This document shows, piece by piece, positions 51,488-60,151 of a stretch of 64,000 bases of DNA (its first letter is position 1; every line of letters starts with the position of its first letter). A program made the translations under genes and the position numbers. The notes below the pieces were generated by a model. It ran no database searches and was not told the origin of the DNA. It saw only the letters and a list, made by a program, of their open reading frames with translations. This DNA is from Bacillota bacterium (GTDB lineage: Bacteria > Bacillota > Clostridia > Oscillospirales > Ruminococcaceae): positions 16,993 through 80,992 of the forward strand of contig JAEWLW010000046.1 of the NCBI GenBank assembly GCA_023457355.1. Direction: 5' to 3'.

Positions 51488-54400
51488 CTACACCTCGCTG
51501 CCGGTATTGGGGTTGGCTTTGCCTTCGGTGTAATAACCATTTAGGGCGCCTACCTTATTCTCGGCATCGACTATTTTGTCCTCAGTAATAATGTAGGTGC
51601 TCATGTGCGTGATAGGCAACGAAAAGGTGCCCTTTGCATTGCTGACGACATAGCCATAATAGTCGATGCGCTCACGCTCCTCATTAAAATAGTTCCAGTA
51701 TAACTCGCGGTTGCGGTAGGCCGAACCGAGGCTTATGGTAAACTTCATCGGAGCGGGCAAACTGCCGTGATGGTTAAAATGAATATATACCGGGTCCAGA
51801 CCGTCGTTGTCCGAGTCCAGATCGGTGATGACTTCCCAGAGAGCTTCCTCATCCGGTGGGGTAAACGTGATGGAAAGGTCGTATTGCTCCGTGTTGGGAA
51901 TCAACGCTTTCATGTCGGAGCCCTTGATGCTTAAGGTGTAATCATTGCCTTCAAAAAGGATGCTCTTTTGGGGATAGTCGGTTTTAAGCCTGTTGAACAC
52001 CTCTGCCGTGACGATGGGGTATTTGGTGATGTCAATCCGGATGGGGTCTTCTTCATCAAAGTTTACCTCGTCCACCGTAATGGGGTCATAGATGCCCTGC
52101 TTGTCCTCGTCGCCGCGATAGACGGTGGCAACATACTCCTTGGTGACGGTTTTATCCTGTGAAACAACCTCGATGGTAAATTCTGTTTCATCCTCCAGCA
52201 GGGAGGCGGCGTAGTTGCCGTCATAATCGCCAATTTCCTTGCTGCCGTTGTATACCGTAATGGTGGCATACCGGTTGGCGGATTTCGGTATAATGTCGAC
52301 GGAATAGACGTCGTCCTTGACGTAGACTTCGTATTCTTCGATTGAAGCTTTAAACCTCGGCGACATGTTGGCCGTGACAAAGCTCAGGCTGTAAAGATCG
52401 GCATTGCTGCTCTTTTCAATCAGGTTCTCATCCGTGACGGTCAGAATATAGGTCTTCTGGGTTCTGCCATCCTGCGCTGTAACGACAATATACACCTTTG
52501 AAGTGGCCTCGGTAGGTTTAATCCTTGAAGAGGCGGTGCCGCTTTGAACGCTGACTTCATTCACCGTAATGGTGGCATACGGGCTGACCGCGGTCGGTGT
52601 TACCGTGATGCCGGACGTGCCCTCGGGAATGGTGACCGAATATTTTAAGGTGTTGGGATTAAACTTGGGCTTTAACGTCAGCGCATCCACCTTCAGTGCG
52701 GAGAGGCGCGCTTCGGTTGCGGGCTTTTCACGCGTGACCTTCAGCGTATAGGTGCGCGTGGTAAAATTCTCGGCGGTAACAATGACTGTGATGGTTTGTT
52801 GTGCGCCTGCCGTCAGCGTTTTGGTGGTGTAACTGGGGCGGGAGGGTGTTATGACGCTGCCGTCCACAGTGACGCTGCTCAGCTCGTCATTAGCAACCGG
52901 CGTTATGACCAGCTTTTCCGTCACATAGGGTACGGTGAATTCATATTCCAGCTGCTCAGCATTAAATGAGAATTTTTCAACAGCGGCTCCGTCCTGGTCG
53001 GTGACACCCAAGGACTTAAGCCGATTATCTTCGCTGGGTTCGTTGCGCTGGAGCTCAACCGTATAGGGCGGGTCGGTGACATTTTCACTCTCGGCAGTAA
53101 CGGCAAGCGAAAAGGTAAACGGCGTCAGGTTGGGATCATTATCGCCGGTAAAAGGAACCAGGTCCATATTCTTGATGGTGAAAATTGTGGGGATACTCGG
53201 ATTATAAGTGCTTGGAATGCGGGTGTAGCTGTAACCGGCGGCGTCCAGCGCCAGCGCCAGTGAGGTGACATCGTCCTCGGCCTGTGCCGTCAGGGTCAGC
53301 GTGCCGGTGGAATAGGGGATATAAACCAGATAGTCCTTCAGGTCGGGTGAAAAGGTGATGTCGTATTCGAACGGATAAACTGTGCCGGTTTTACCCGCCA
53401 CCGAAAGGGATTTAAGATTGGTGTTCGTGCTCGGCGCAAGGCAGGTGACCCGCAGCGTATAGGTCGAAACGGTGCTGCCGTCTTCCGCCGTTACGGTGGC
53501 GGTAATGGTGGTCAGCGCGCTGGGTGGAAACACGCCGTCCACAGCCTGCGGGCGGTTGAGGATAAAGGTCGTGCTTGTCTGCTCCCCGGTGAAATATTTA
53601 AGAATCCGCTCGATAAGCGACAACGACTTCACAGGGCCGTTCCATGTGACAGCGCTGTCCCCGTTCATGGTAACCCAGGGGCTGTTGGGAACCGCGACGA
53701 CATCCAGCTCAGTTGTGGAATAAGGAACCGTTATGGCATAGCTGTTAACAGTGGAGGAAAAACCGGTAATTAAATTCGTCGATGAATCGGTCGTCTTGTA
53801 GGCCTCAAATGCGGAGAGGGTGGCATCATTGCTGGGGGCCTCGCGCACAAGTGTGAGGGTATAGGAGTTGGTACTGCCGTCCTGTGCCGTGACGGTGATG
53901 CGCACCGTGACAGGTATTTCGGCCTGAAGCGTAATTTTCTCCGAAGCCGAGCCGGAAGTGACAGGATCGGCCTGTGAGGTGAAAATAATGTTGGTATCGG
54001 CGCCGGTGCCTACCGTGAGCTTTGGCGTGAGGGTTACCGACTCGACGGCGTTTGGCAGCGGAATGGTATAAGCGTTTGTCCCGGGCGCAAAGCCGAAGGG
54101 AATGAGGCTGTTCGGGTAGACCTTGTTGAAAATATCCTGCTTTGCGGTGGTCGGAAAGCCCTTGAGTGCAAGACTGGTCAGCGTGCCGTCGGCGCTGGGG
54201 GTTGTATCCTCAACATAAAAGTTCTGTACAACGGTGTAACTGGACATCAGCTCGTCGCTTGCGTTGTAAAAAAGTACCTGCAGGTTCGCCTGTCCACGCT
54301 TTTTGGCCACAATCTCCAGCGACTTGTAGTTGCCGACATTTAAAATATCGGAGCCGTAAGTATAAGCAACGGGGGAGCCTTCAAGATAGACGTCGAGCTC

Positions 54401-55861
54401 GCCGCCGCTGCTGTTTTGCCTGATGACCGCCCGTGCAGCTTTGCCGCGGCCATCGCCAAAAAACATGGTAGCCGTCATTTTATAGGGTGCGTTCGGCGCA
54501 CTGCTCCCCGCGGCGTAAGCGGGTGTGCCGGAATAGACATCCATGCTCATCGTCTGGGGAAAGGTTGTAAGGGACGCTATGGTATCACCGCCGGTCTGGC
54601 TACCGGTGTAGGTTTCAAAAGGGGTAAACGTCGGCGGCTTACCCGTGCCATAGATCATGATCGGTATAGCGCCCTGGGTGGACTTAACGGTATGCGTCAC
54701 GCCGCTGCTATCTGTGTAGGTAAAGGAGGCGTTGATCATCAAATCGCCGGTGATATCCTGCTCGCGGCGCTGCACAATGGTGATGGCTTTCTTTTTGGGG
54801 TCCGAAACGCGCTGCACCTGCAAATCGTCCTGATAGAGGGCGTTGTCGGGCTTCCATTCCCATTCCAGATCAACGTCAATGTTGTAGCGGTGCACCTGCG
54901 AAAGCACAATAAAGCTGTTTTGAATGCTCTGCAGCGTTTCGCCACTTTCAAGCTGTATGTAAGCTTGCCCGGTGGTGGTCACGTTTGTTGTCGTCGGGTT
55001 TTGCAGCACGCTGTCGCGGGTATCGTCCACGGCCTTCTGCCGGGTGATGACGGTTGCAATTAAAGGGGAGATAGTCTGTCGCGTAAAGGAAACGCGAAAA
55101 ACCGTATCTTCAAGAAATAAATAATCGGTGGGGATGCCTTCCAGATAAATTTTGAATTTTAAGGGCGTTGGCACATCGCTGCCTGCCTTGGGGTATATTG
55201 TCACAGGGATATAGCGAACACCCTTCTCAGTGGCAATGGCCTGCGCCGTAACAACTTCGCCGTCATATTTATTGTCAAAATAGCCGGATGCAGTTAAAAC
55301 ATTGCTAAATGCAATGGTGGTGTCTCCCAACACCTGGCTGGTGCTCACCTTGAAGGTCAAAGAGCTGTCGGCAGTAATTGGAATAGAAGCTTCGGAAATG
55401 GCGCTGACGGCGAAATTGCGCGAATCGCTGGGGGATGAAATAACGGCGGAACCGTCCGTGACGTTGGCGGTGTACAGTGCCTCCAGTGTAAATTCCGCCG
55501 AGTTTTCGCCGGTAGGAAGCAGCTTCGGCGTCAGGCTGTAATTACTGCCAACGGTGTTGGTGACAATCTGAAAAACAGTGGTGATATCGGGGACGGGGGT
55601 GGAGACGCCGCTGATTGTTTTACGCACGGCAAACGGCGTCAGTGAAAAGTCGTAGCTGTCGGGCAGCTTGGCCTGTATGGTTATGGGGCTGCCCTCCACC
55701 AGCGTCTGGTTGGTGGAAGTGGCCTTGGTTATAGGGTCATAAAAGCGAATATAATACTGGTCGGCCGCCAAAACCCCGCTGCCAGCCGTCAGGCTGCCAA
55801 ACGTCATGCCCGCTGCCAGAACAAATGAAACTATTCGTTTAAAAACAGAAGATTTGCCCAT
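51488..55861 (-). CDS. Large secreted protein with cadherin-like beta-sandwich repeats and C-terminal NPNTG
   Basis: 1457 residues from ATG at 55861 (AGGTGGG eight bases before; an upstream GTG at 55906 has no such site). Signal peptide: FKRIVSFVLAAGMTFGSLTAG, likely cut after VLAA. Residues about 30-600 are beta-rich without a recognised domain. Residues about 610-1270 hold six cadherin-like beta-sandwich (PF12733-type) repeats, each opening like NADLYSLSF or NDATLSAFEA and containing FNPNTLKYSVTIP or a variant. The C-terminal region has YYGYVVSNAKGTFSLPITHMSTYII. It ends GKANPNTGSEV with no membrane helix or charged tail after the sorting motif, which is unusual (see findings). Probably a surface adhesin or scaffold. 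Confidence 0.85.
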   Translation of the reverse strand: MGKSSVFKRIVSFVLAAGMTFGSLTAGSGVLAADQYYIRFYDPITKATSTNQTLVEGSPITIQAKLPDSYDFSLTPFAVRKTISGVSTPVPDITTVFQIVTNTVGSNYSLTPKLLPTGENSAEFTLEALYTANVTDGSAVISSPSDSRNFAVSAISEASIPITADSSLTFKVSTSQVLGDTTIAFSNVLTASGYFDNKYDGEVVTAQAIATEKGVRYIPVTIYPKAGSDVPTPLKFKIYLEGIPTDYLFLEDTVFRVSFTRQTISPLIATVITRQKAVDDTRDSVLQNPTTTNVTTTGQAYIQLESGETLQSIQNSFIVLSQVHRYNIDVDLEWEWKPDNALYQDDLQVQRVSDPKKKAITIVQRREQDITGDLMINASFTYTDSSGVTHTVKSTQGAIPIMIYGTGKPPTFTPFETYTGSQTGGDTIASLTTFPQTMSMDVYSGTPAYAAGSSAPNAPYKMTATMFFGDGRGKAARAVIRQNSSGGELDVYLEGSPVAYTYGSDILNVGNYKSLEIVAKKRGQANLQVLFYNASDELMSSYTVVQNFYVEDTTPSADGTLTSLALKGFPTTAKQDIFNKVYPNSLIPFGFAPGTNAYTIPLPNAVESVTLTPKLTVGTGADTNIIFTSQADPVTSGSASEKITLQAEIPVTVRITVTAQDGSTNSYTLTLVREAPSNDATLSAFEAYKTTDSSTNLITGFSSTVNSYAITVPYSTTELDVVAVPNSPWVTMNGDSAVTWNGPVKSLSLIERILKYFTGEQTSTTFILNRPQAVDGVFPPSALTTITATVTAEDGSTVSTYTLRVTCLAPSTNTNLKSLSVAGKTGTVYPFEYDITFSPDLKDYLVYIPYSTGTLTLTAQAEDDVTSLALALDAAGYSYTRIPSTYNPSIPTIFTIKNMDLVPFTGDNDPNLTPFTFSLAVTAESENVTDPPYTVELQRNEPSEDNRLKSLGVTDQDGAAVEKFSFNAEQLEYEFTVPYVTEKLVITPVANDELSSVTVDGSVITPSRPSYTTKTLTAGAQQTITVIVTAENFTTRTYTLKVTREKPATEARLSALKVDALTLKPKFNPNTLKYSVTIPEGTSGITVTPTAVSPYATITVNEVSVQSGTASSRIKPTEATSKVYIVVTAQDGRTQKTYILTVTDENLIEKSSNADLYSLSFVTANMSPRFKASIEEYEVYVKDDVYSVDIIPKSANRYATITVYNGSKEIGDYDGNYAASLLEDETEFTIEVVSQDKTVTKEYVATVYRGDEDKQGIYDPITVDEVNFDEEDPIRIDITKYPIVTAEVFNRLKTDYPQKSILFEGNDYTLSIKGSDMKALIPNTEQYDLSITFTPPDEEALWEVITDLDSDNDGLDPVYIHFNHHGSLPAPMKFTISLGSAYRNRELYWNYFNEERERIDYYGYVVSNAKGTFSLPITHMSTYIITEDKIVDAENKVGALNGYYTEGKANPNTGSEV

Positions 55862-56182
55862 GTTTGTTACCCACCTGAAAATTTTATTTCTATCTATATT
55901 GATCACGATGTCGCTAAAACTGTCATTAAACTCTAATCGACCTATTCTGCCTTATCTTAACATGTTTTTGTTAAATTCACAATTATACGGCAAAAAACAT
56001 GGTATATATCGGCGTCGACAAGTGATCCCTAAAAGTTGAAAAATGGTGCGAACAGCTTCATTTCCAGGTCGCGGAGGGCTGGCTTTTTGCGATGATGTGC
56101 AATACTGTAATTTGTGGCGCCCAACCGGCTCTTCTGCTTTAAACTTTGTAAAAACGATATCGGCATTTTCGGCCGCTTTGCG
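55862..56182 (-). promoter_or_regulatory. Promoter region of the secreted protein-sortase pair
   Basis: About 320 bp without a gene. On minus TTGTGA (complement of 55977-55982), 17 bp, TAAGAT (complement of 55954-55959) fits sigma-A. Further upstream GCCGATAT (complement of 56006-56013) equals the sigma-28 -10 element, but the -35 (TTAG) is poor. Either or both may drive the operon. The right part is the 3' flank of the EamA pseudogene. Confidence 0.5.
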
Positions 56183-57061
56183 CTATGCGGGCAGTGTCTG
56201 ACGCAGCTTCCGGGGCAGGGAACTGACCAATATTCCGGCCAGAATTAGTGCTGCGCCGATATAGCCGCTGAAAGCGAGCTGTTCTCCTAAAAGTACATAG
56301 GCTGAGAGGGCGGTAAAAATGGGCTCCGCACAAAAGGTGACCGAAACAAACACCGGCGAAACATGGGCAAGCGCCGTGTTTTGAAGCAGATAGGCAATAA
56401 ATGTGCAGCCAACCGCCAGGTAAAGCACCGAGAACCAGCCGGATAAGGAAACGCCTGTCAATGTGTGCGTGTTTTCGAATATCAGCGCGGGAACCAGCGA
56501 TAACATGGCCGTCATGCCCGCCTGAACAGTTGAAAGGACAACCGGGTCCACCGCCTGAACCGAAACCGCAGTAAACGTCAGTGTTACAGCCAGACAAAGG
56601 GCGCTGATTAACGCCAGCAATTCTCCAAAGCCAAAGCGTGCGCCCGCATCGAAGCCGCAAAGCAGATACATACCGCCCACCACCAGCGTGACAGCAAACA
56701 ACATCCGCTTGCCCGGCGGTCTTTTATGCACGAGAAAATCCAGAAACGGCGTAAAGATAACCGCCAACGCCATCAGCAGGCCGGCGGAGGTGGCGCTGGC
56801 AAAGTGAAGGGATAGGGTGGAGGTGATAAAAGCGAATGCAGTGGCGACACTGACGGGCAGGCATTGCCTGATATCCGCCTTGTTGGCGGTGAGCCTGTGG
56901 AAAAAGAACAGGCCAAACAGAAGGGCTGCCAGAAAAAAACGCAGAGCAAGACAACGGAAAGGGCCGATGGATGCCAGCCCGATTTATGTCATGGTATTGC
57001 CGACACCCCATAAGATACATTCCAGTATGATAAAGCTGCCAGATATTATTTTTTTGTTCAT
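56183..57061 (-). pseudogene. EamA-family (DMT) transporter with in-frame stop at codon 26
   Basis: From ATG at 57061 (GGAGTGA six bases before) a 293-codon frame encodes an EamA drug/metabolite transporter of normal length with ten hydrophobic segments: FIILECILWGVGNTMT, then IGLASIGPFRCLALRFF, up to YIGAALILAGILVSSLP. The TAA at 56984-56986 stands where the family often has Lys or another residue before IGL, so a single base change (for example AAA to TAA) would explain it. The next in-frame ATG is at 56773, mid-protein, so no functional transporter is expected unless the stop is read through or is a sequencing error. Confidence 0.8.
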
Positions 57062-57077
57062 CCGTTTTCACTCCATT

Positions 57078-57097
57078 AAAAAAGCAGCCACCGGCTG
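57078..57097 (-). terminator. Possible attenuator terminator before the EamA gene
   Basis: On minus CAGCC-GGT-GGCTG followed by CTTTTTTAA, ending about 17 bp before the transporter ATG. The stem is only 5 bp but GC-rich and the U-tract is good. Being in a leader between a promoter and its gene, it could terminate transcription conditionally. Confidence 0.5.
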
Positions 57098-57145
57098 TCC
57101 GCCGATAACTGCAAAACATCACTGTCGGCGTAGGAACAGCACAAG

Positions 57146-57172
57146 GCAGTCCTACCCATGCGGTAAGACTGC
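57146..57172 (-). promoter_or_regulatory. Leader hairpin adjoining the leader-peptide stop
   Basis: Six-bp GCAGTC/GACTGC stem, one mismatch, four more pairs and a five-base loop, starting exactly at the leader peptide's stop codon. A ribosome stalled on the last codons would cover its first strand, as in attenuators. Confidence 0.45.
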
Positions 57173-57225
57173 TAACAGCAACGATGAAGCTTATTATTAA
57201 GGATATGTATAACCGCCAGTTTCAT
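57172..57225 (-). CDS. Leader peptide MKLAVIHILNNKLHRCC
   Basis: 17 codons from ATG at 57225, six bases after GAGGTG, ending in His-Arg-Cys-Cys before TAG. The promoter at 57245-57273 places the transcript start only some 15 bases upstream, so this is the first thing translated. Followed by a hairpin and a terminator-like stem, it has the layout of an attenuator leader. Too short for homology; the call rests on layout. Confidence 0.6.
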   Translation of the reverse strand: MKLAVIHILNNKLHRCC

Positions 57226-57244
57226 AAAGGTCACCTCATAAGCG

Positions 57245-57273
57245 ATTATAGCAAAGGGGATAAAACGGCGCAA
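57245..57273 (-). promoter_or_regulatory. Sigma-A promoter for the leader peptide and EamA gene
   Basis: On minus TTGCGC (complement of 57268-57273), 17 bp, TATAAT (complement of 57245-57250). Transcription should begin near 57238. Confidence 0.75.
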
Positions 57274-57426
57274 GGGGTGCGTGCACATTCGGGCGGATGA
57301 TATATCGTTTTTAACCTGAAAACCAGCACACCCTTTAGGCCTGTTTTCCGCGCTGCTGTGTCGTCCGCCTTGAAGCGTGAAAAATAATCACGCAATGCCG
57401 GCCGCATTTGCAAATTAATCAACGAT

Positions 57427-57466
57427 AAAACCGGGGCGGCGTCTGCTCAAACGCCGCCCCGGTTTT
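57427..57466 (-). terminator. Terminator after the YkvI-type gene
   Basis: Perfect 16-bp stem (57427-57442 and 57451-57466), rich in GC, loop of 8, followed on minus by TTTTATC. It lies 40 bp past the transporter stop and ends the etf-lct operon. Confidence 0.85.
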
Positions 57467-57505
57467 AAGGGATTTATAACAAAGCCTCGATTTAAAAACC
57501 TGAAT

Positions 57506-58690
57506 TTATGCTTTTTCCTTCTTGGAAAGATCAACGACAAAACGCACGACAAACGGGATGAACACCGAGATCAGGCCAGCGTAACCGAGGTAGGCATAGC
57601 CCTTCTTGACAACAGCCATCAAACCAAACTGTGCAATGGCGAATGCGATTGTCGTGAACAGAACCGAGAAAATAATGTTGCGCATTTGGTGGCCCGTAGC
57701 GCGTTTTTCCGGATCGGTGATACGGCGCTCCATGGCGTTGACACAACGGGTGACGATGCCCGAAACCATATTGACACCGGTAGAAACCGCGCCCAGAATA
57801 ATTAAAATAGAGATGATTGGGGTTAAAACAGAAGCCCCCACACCGTTTTGAACCAGCACCAGCATGGGAACAGGCGCACCGACCAGCTCCGGCACAAAGG
57901 CGACGGCCAGCAACCCCACGATTGCAAGCATCATGGCGACGGTATTGGTGATAAAGATGTAAATGGCAGCCTGGTTTACCTGCTTTTCGCTGGTCAGAGG
58001 CTCCACGTGCTGATACATAACCGATACCGACGGCAGCTGGAACAGGAAGTAAAGGAATGCGGTCCACAAGGCCACGCCAAAAGCGCCGCTGTCCTTGGAG
58101 GCCACGCTCATTGCGCCGCCCGCCATTTTGGAAACGGAATCGCCAATGGCGCCCCACTGTGCCATAATGTTGGGTACAAGAACAACGATCAGGCCCAGAA
58201 TGATCAATACCGAAAGGGTGGCGGCCGCCTTGCGCACCATCGTGGTGCCATAAAGCGCTATGACGGCGATGAACACGCCGACAACAAGGGTGCAAAGCCA
58301 GTAGGGCAGGCCGAACAGCATGTTTAGTGTTGAGCCGCCGGTGGCAAAGGCCGCGGCCGAAGCGGTGCCGATCATAATCAGGTAGGTCAGCTCAAACAGG
58401 TTTGAAAACAGCACGCGGTATTTGCCGTAAAAGTTATCGGAAAAGCTGCGGTAATCGTAGAGCTTGTTACGGTAGGCATAGCGCATGCCGTACCAGAAAA
58501 ACAGGGCATATAGGAACTGGGTAAGAAGCGGCAGAAACAGACACCAGACGCCATGGTTGATAAAATAAGCATAAATTTGCGCGCCGGAAGCGAAACCGCC
58601 GCCGAACTGTGTGGTGAACGCCACGAACGCGACGCCAATGGCCAAGGGCATACGATTTTTGTCAACCAGTAAAGACTTTTTTTCACCCAT
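57506..58690 (-). CDS. YkvI-family membrane transporter
   Basis: 394 residues, about 11 membrane helices. The opening IGVAFVAFTTQFGGGFASGAQIYAYF resembles the sodium-solute or amino-acid transporter fold with a broken first helix, as in YkvI proteins. It replaces the lactate permease that often ends etfB-etfA-lctD operons, so it may import the hydroxyacid or a related substrate; that is inference. It lies 40 bp after the dehydrogenase gene and before the terminator. Confidence 0.75.
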   Translation of the reverse strand: MGEKKSLLVDKNRMPLAIGVAFVAFTTQFGGGFASGAQIYAYFINHGVWCLFLPLLTQFLYALFFWYGMRYAYRNKLYDYRSFSDNFYGKYRVLFSNLFELTYLIMIGTASAAAFATGGSTLNMLFGLPYWLCTLVVGVFIAVIALYGTTMVRKAAATLSVLIILGLIVVLVPNIMAQWGAIGDSVSKMAGGAMSVASKDSGAFGVALWTAFLYFLFQLPSVSVMYQHVEPLTSEKQVNQAAIYIFITNTVAMMLAIVGLLAVAFVPELVGAPVPMLVLVQNGVGASVLTPIISILIILGAVSTGVNMVSGIVTRCVNAMERRITDPEKRATGHQMRNIIFSVLFTTIAFAIAQFGLMAVVKKGYAYLGYAGLISVFIPFVVRFVVDLSKKEKA

Positions 58691-58731
58691 GATAATCTCT
58701 CTCTTTCGTATGAATGATGTGTGTAACGGCC

Positions 58732-60150
58732 TCAGTTGTTGAACTCTATCACTTTGCCGGGGTTTAAAACCAGCTTCTCATCAAAAGCCAGCTTGATGGA
58801 CTTATAAAGCTGAATCATCCGGGTGCCGAGAAAGGGCTCTAAGAATTCCAGGCGCCCGTTGCCGATGCCGTGCTCGCCCGAAAGCTGGCCGCCAAGCGTT
58901 TTGGCAAGCGCATAAAGCTCGGTGAGACAGGCGTGGGTGGCCGATTTCCAGTCCTCGTCGCTCATGCCCGCGTCGCGCAGCAGCTCGGTGTGGATGTTGC
59001 CGTCGCCGGCGTGTCCGCAGGGTTCAACACGGATACCGTGGGACATGGCGATGCGCTTGGCCGCCTTAACATATTCGGCGATGGCGCTTCTGGGCACCAC
59101 GACGTCGCATTCCTCCTGAGAAACCGAGTCGGCCTTCATGCCCTCTAAAATGCCGCCGCGCACGCTCCAGACCGAGGCAATACGCTCAGGTGAATCGGCG
59201 ATGAGGCAGTCGAGGGCGCCGTGGGCCAATGCTGCCTCACAGGCGGCGTCGCAGGCGGATTCCAGCTCCTCACGGCTTGAGGCGTCATACATAACGATGA
59301 GCACCGCGCCCCCCTGCCGGACCGGAAACGGCTTGTTAAGCGCCCGTTCGACAATCTCCAGCAGCTCCTGCTCAAGAAATTCGATGGCGGTGGGCGTAAA
59401 GGGCAGATCCAGCACCTGCGGCACCATATCAGCGCAGGATTCAAGATCGGGGAACGGCATGACCAGCGTGCAGGTGTGCTTTGGGGCCGGCAAAAGCTTC
59501 AGCGTGACTTGCGTTAAGATGCAAAGCGTGCCTTCCGAACCGATAACCAGGTCCTTAACGTCATAACCGGTTGTATTTTTAACAACATTGGAGGAGAAAT
59601 TCATGATGGAGCCGTCGGGCAGCACCGCCTCCATGCAGCGGACAAAATCGCGGGTGAGCCCATAGCGCACCGCCTTCATGCCGCCTGCGTTTGTGATAAC
59701 GTTGCCGCCGATAGTGGCGGTCTTTTCGCCTGGGTCGGGGGGGTAAAACAGCCCCTCGGCAGCGGCGGCCGCCTGAACGTCCAGCAGCAGCGCGCCCGGC
59801 TCGCAGGTGATGGTCTGGTTTTTGCGGTCAACCGGGAAGATGCGGTTCATGCGCATTAAGGAAAGCATGATGCCGCCATATTTGCAGGTGGCGCCGCCCG
59901 CCAGGCCGGTGCCCGCGCCGCGCACCACAACCGGAATGTTGTTATCATAGCCGTATTTCATAACGGCGGAAACTTCCCCGACGTTTTCGGCTTCAATGTA
60001 AACATCGGGCGGAAAAATACCGTATTCGGGCATTTCGTCGTGGTGGTATTCCGGCAGAATCTCCGTGCCCACCGTGACACGGTCGGGTGCGGTGACGGAT
60101 TTCAAATAGTCAATGTCCGCAGCGTCGGGCTTATTATAAGGAAAAGGCAT
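58732..60150 (-). CDS. FAD-linked 2-hydroxyacid (lactate-type) dehydrogenase, GlcD/LctD-like
   Basis: 472 residues from ATG at 60150 (AGGAGG nine bases before; the upstream extension runs into the previous gene). FAD_binding_4 domain with VPVVVRGAGTGLAGGATCKYGGIML and PGEKTATIGGNVITNAGG, and a C-terminal oxidase domain with EPCGHAGDGNIHTELL and LGGQLSGEHGIGNGR. Placed directly after etfB and etfA, it resembles LctD of Acetobacterium, where NAD-dependent lactate oxidation is driven by co-oxidising reduced ferredoxin. Substrate (lactate, glycolate or other) is not shown. Confidence 0.88.
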   Translation of the reverse strand: MPFPYNKPDAADIDYLKSVTAPDRVTVGTEILPEYHHDEMPEYGIFPPDVYIEAENVGEVSAVMKYGYDNNIPVVVRGAGTGLAGGATCKYGGIMLSLMRMNRIFPVDRKNQTITCEPGALLLDVQAAAAAEGLFYPPDPGEKTATIGGNVITNAGGMKAVRYGLTRDFVRCMEAVLPDGSIMNFSSNVVKNTTGYDVKDLVIGSEGTLCILTQVTLKLLPAPKHTCTLVMPFPDLESCADMVPQVLDLPFTPTAIEFLEQELLEIVERALNKPFPVRQGGAVLIVMYDASSREELESACDAACEAALAHGALDCLIADSPERIASVWSVRGGILEGMKADSVSQEECDVVVPRSAIAEYVKAAKRIAMSHGIRVEPCGHAGDGNIHTELLRDAGMSDEDWKSATHACLTELYALAKTLGGQLSGEHGIGNGRLEFLEPFLGTRMIQLYKSIKLAFDEKLVLNPGKVIEFNN

Positions 60151-60151
60151 T

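Noticed and set aside
51488..51490. UAG as a reassigned sense codon genome-wide
   Set aside because: Several normal genes in the window (parA, cheR, flhB, fliG) end at TAG at the expected position.
57531..58295. 254-codon frame overlapping the YkvI-type gene on the same strand
   Set aside because: Its product is rich in Arg, His and Gly, typical of an out-of-frame reading of a membrane-protein gene.
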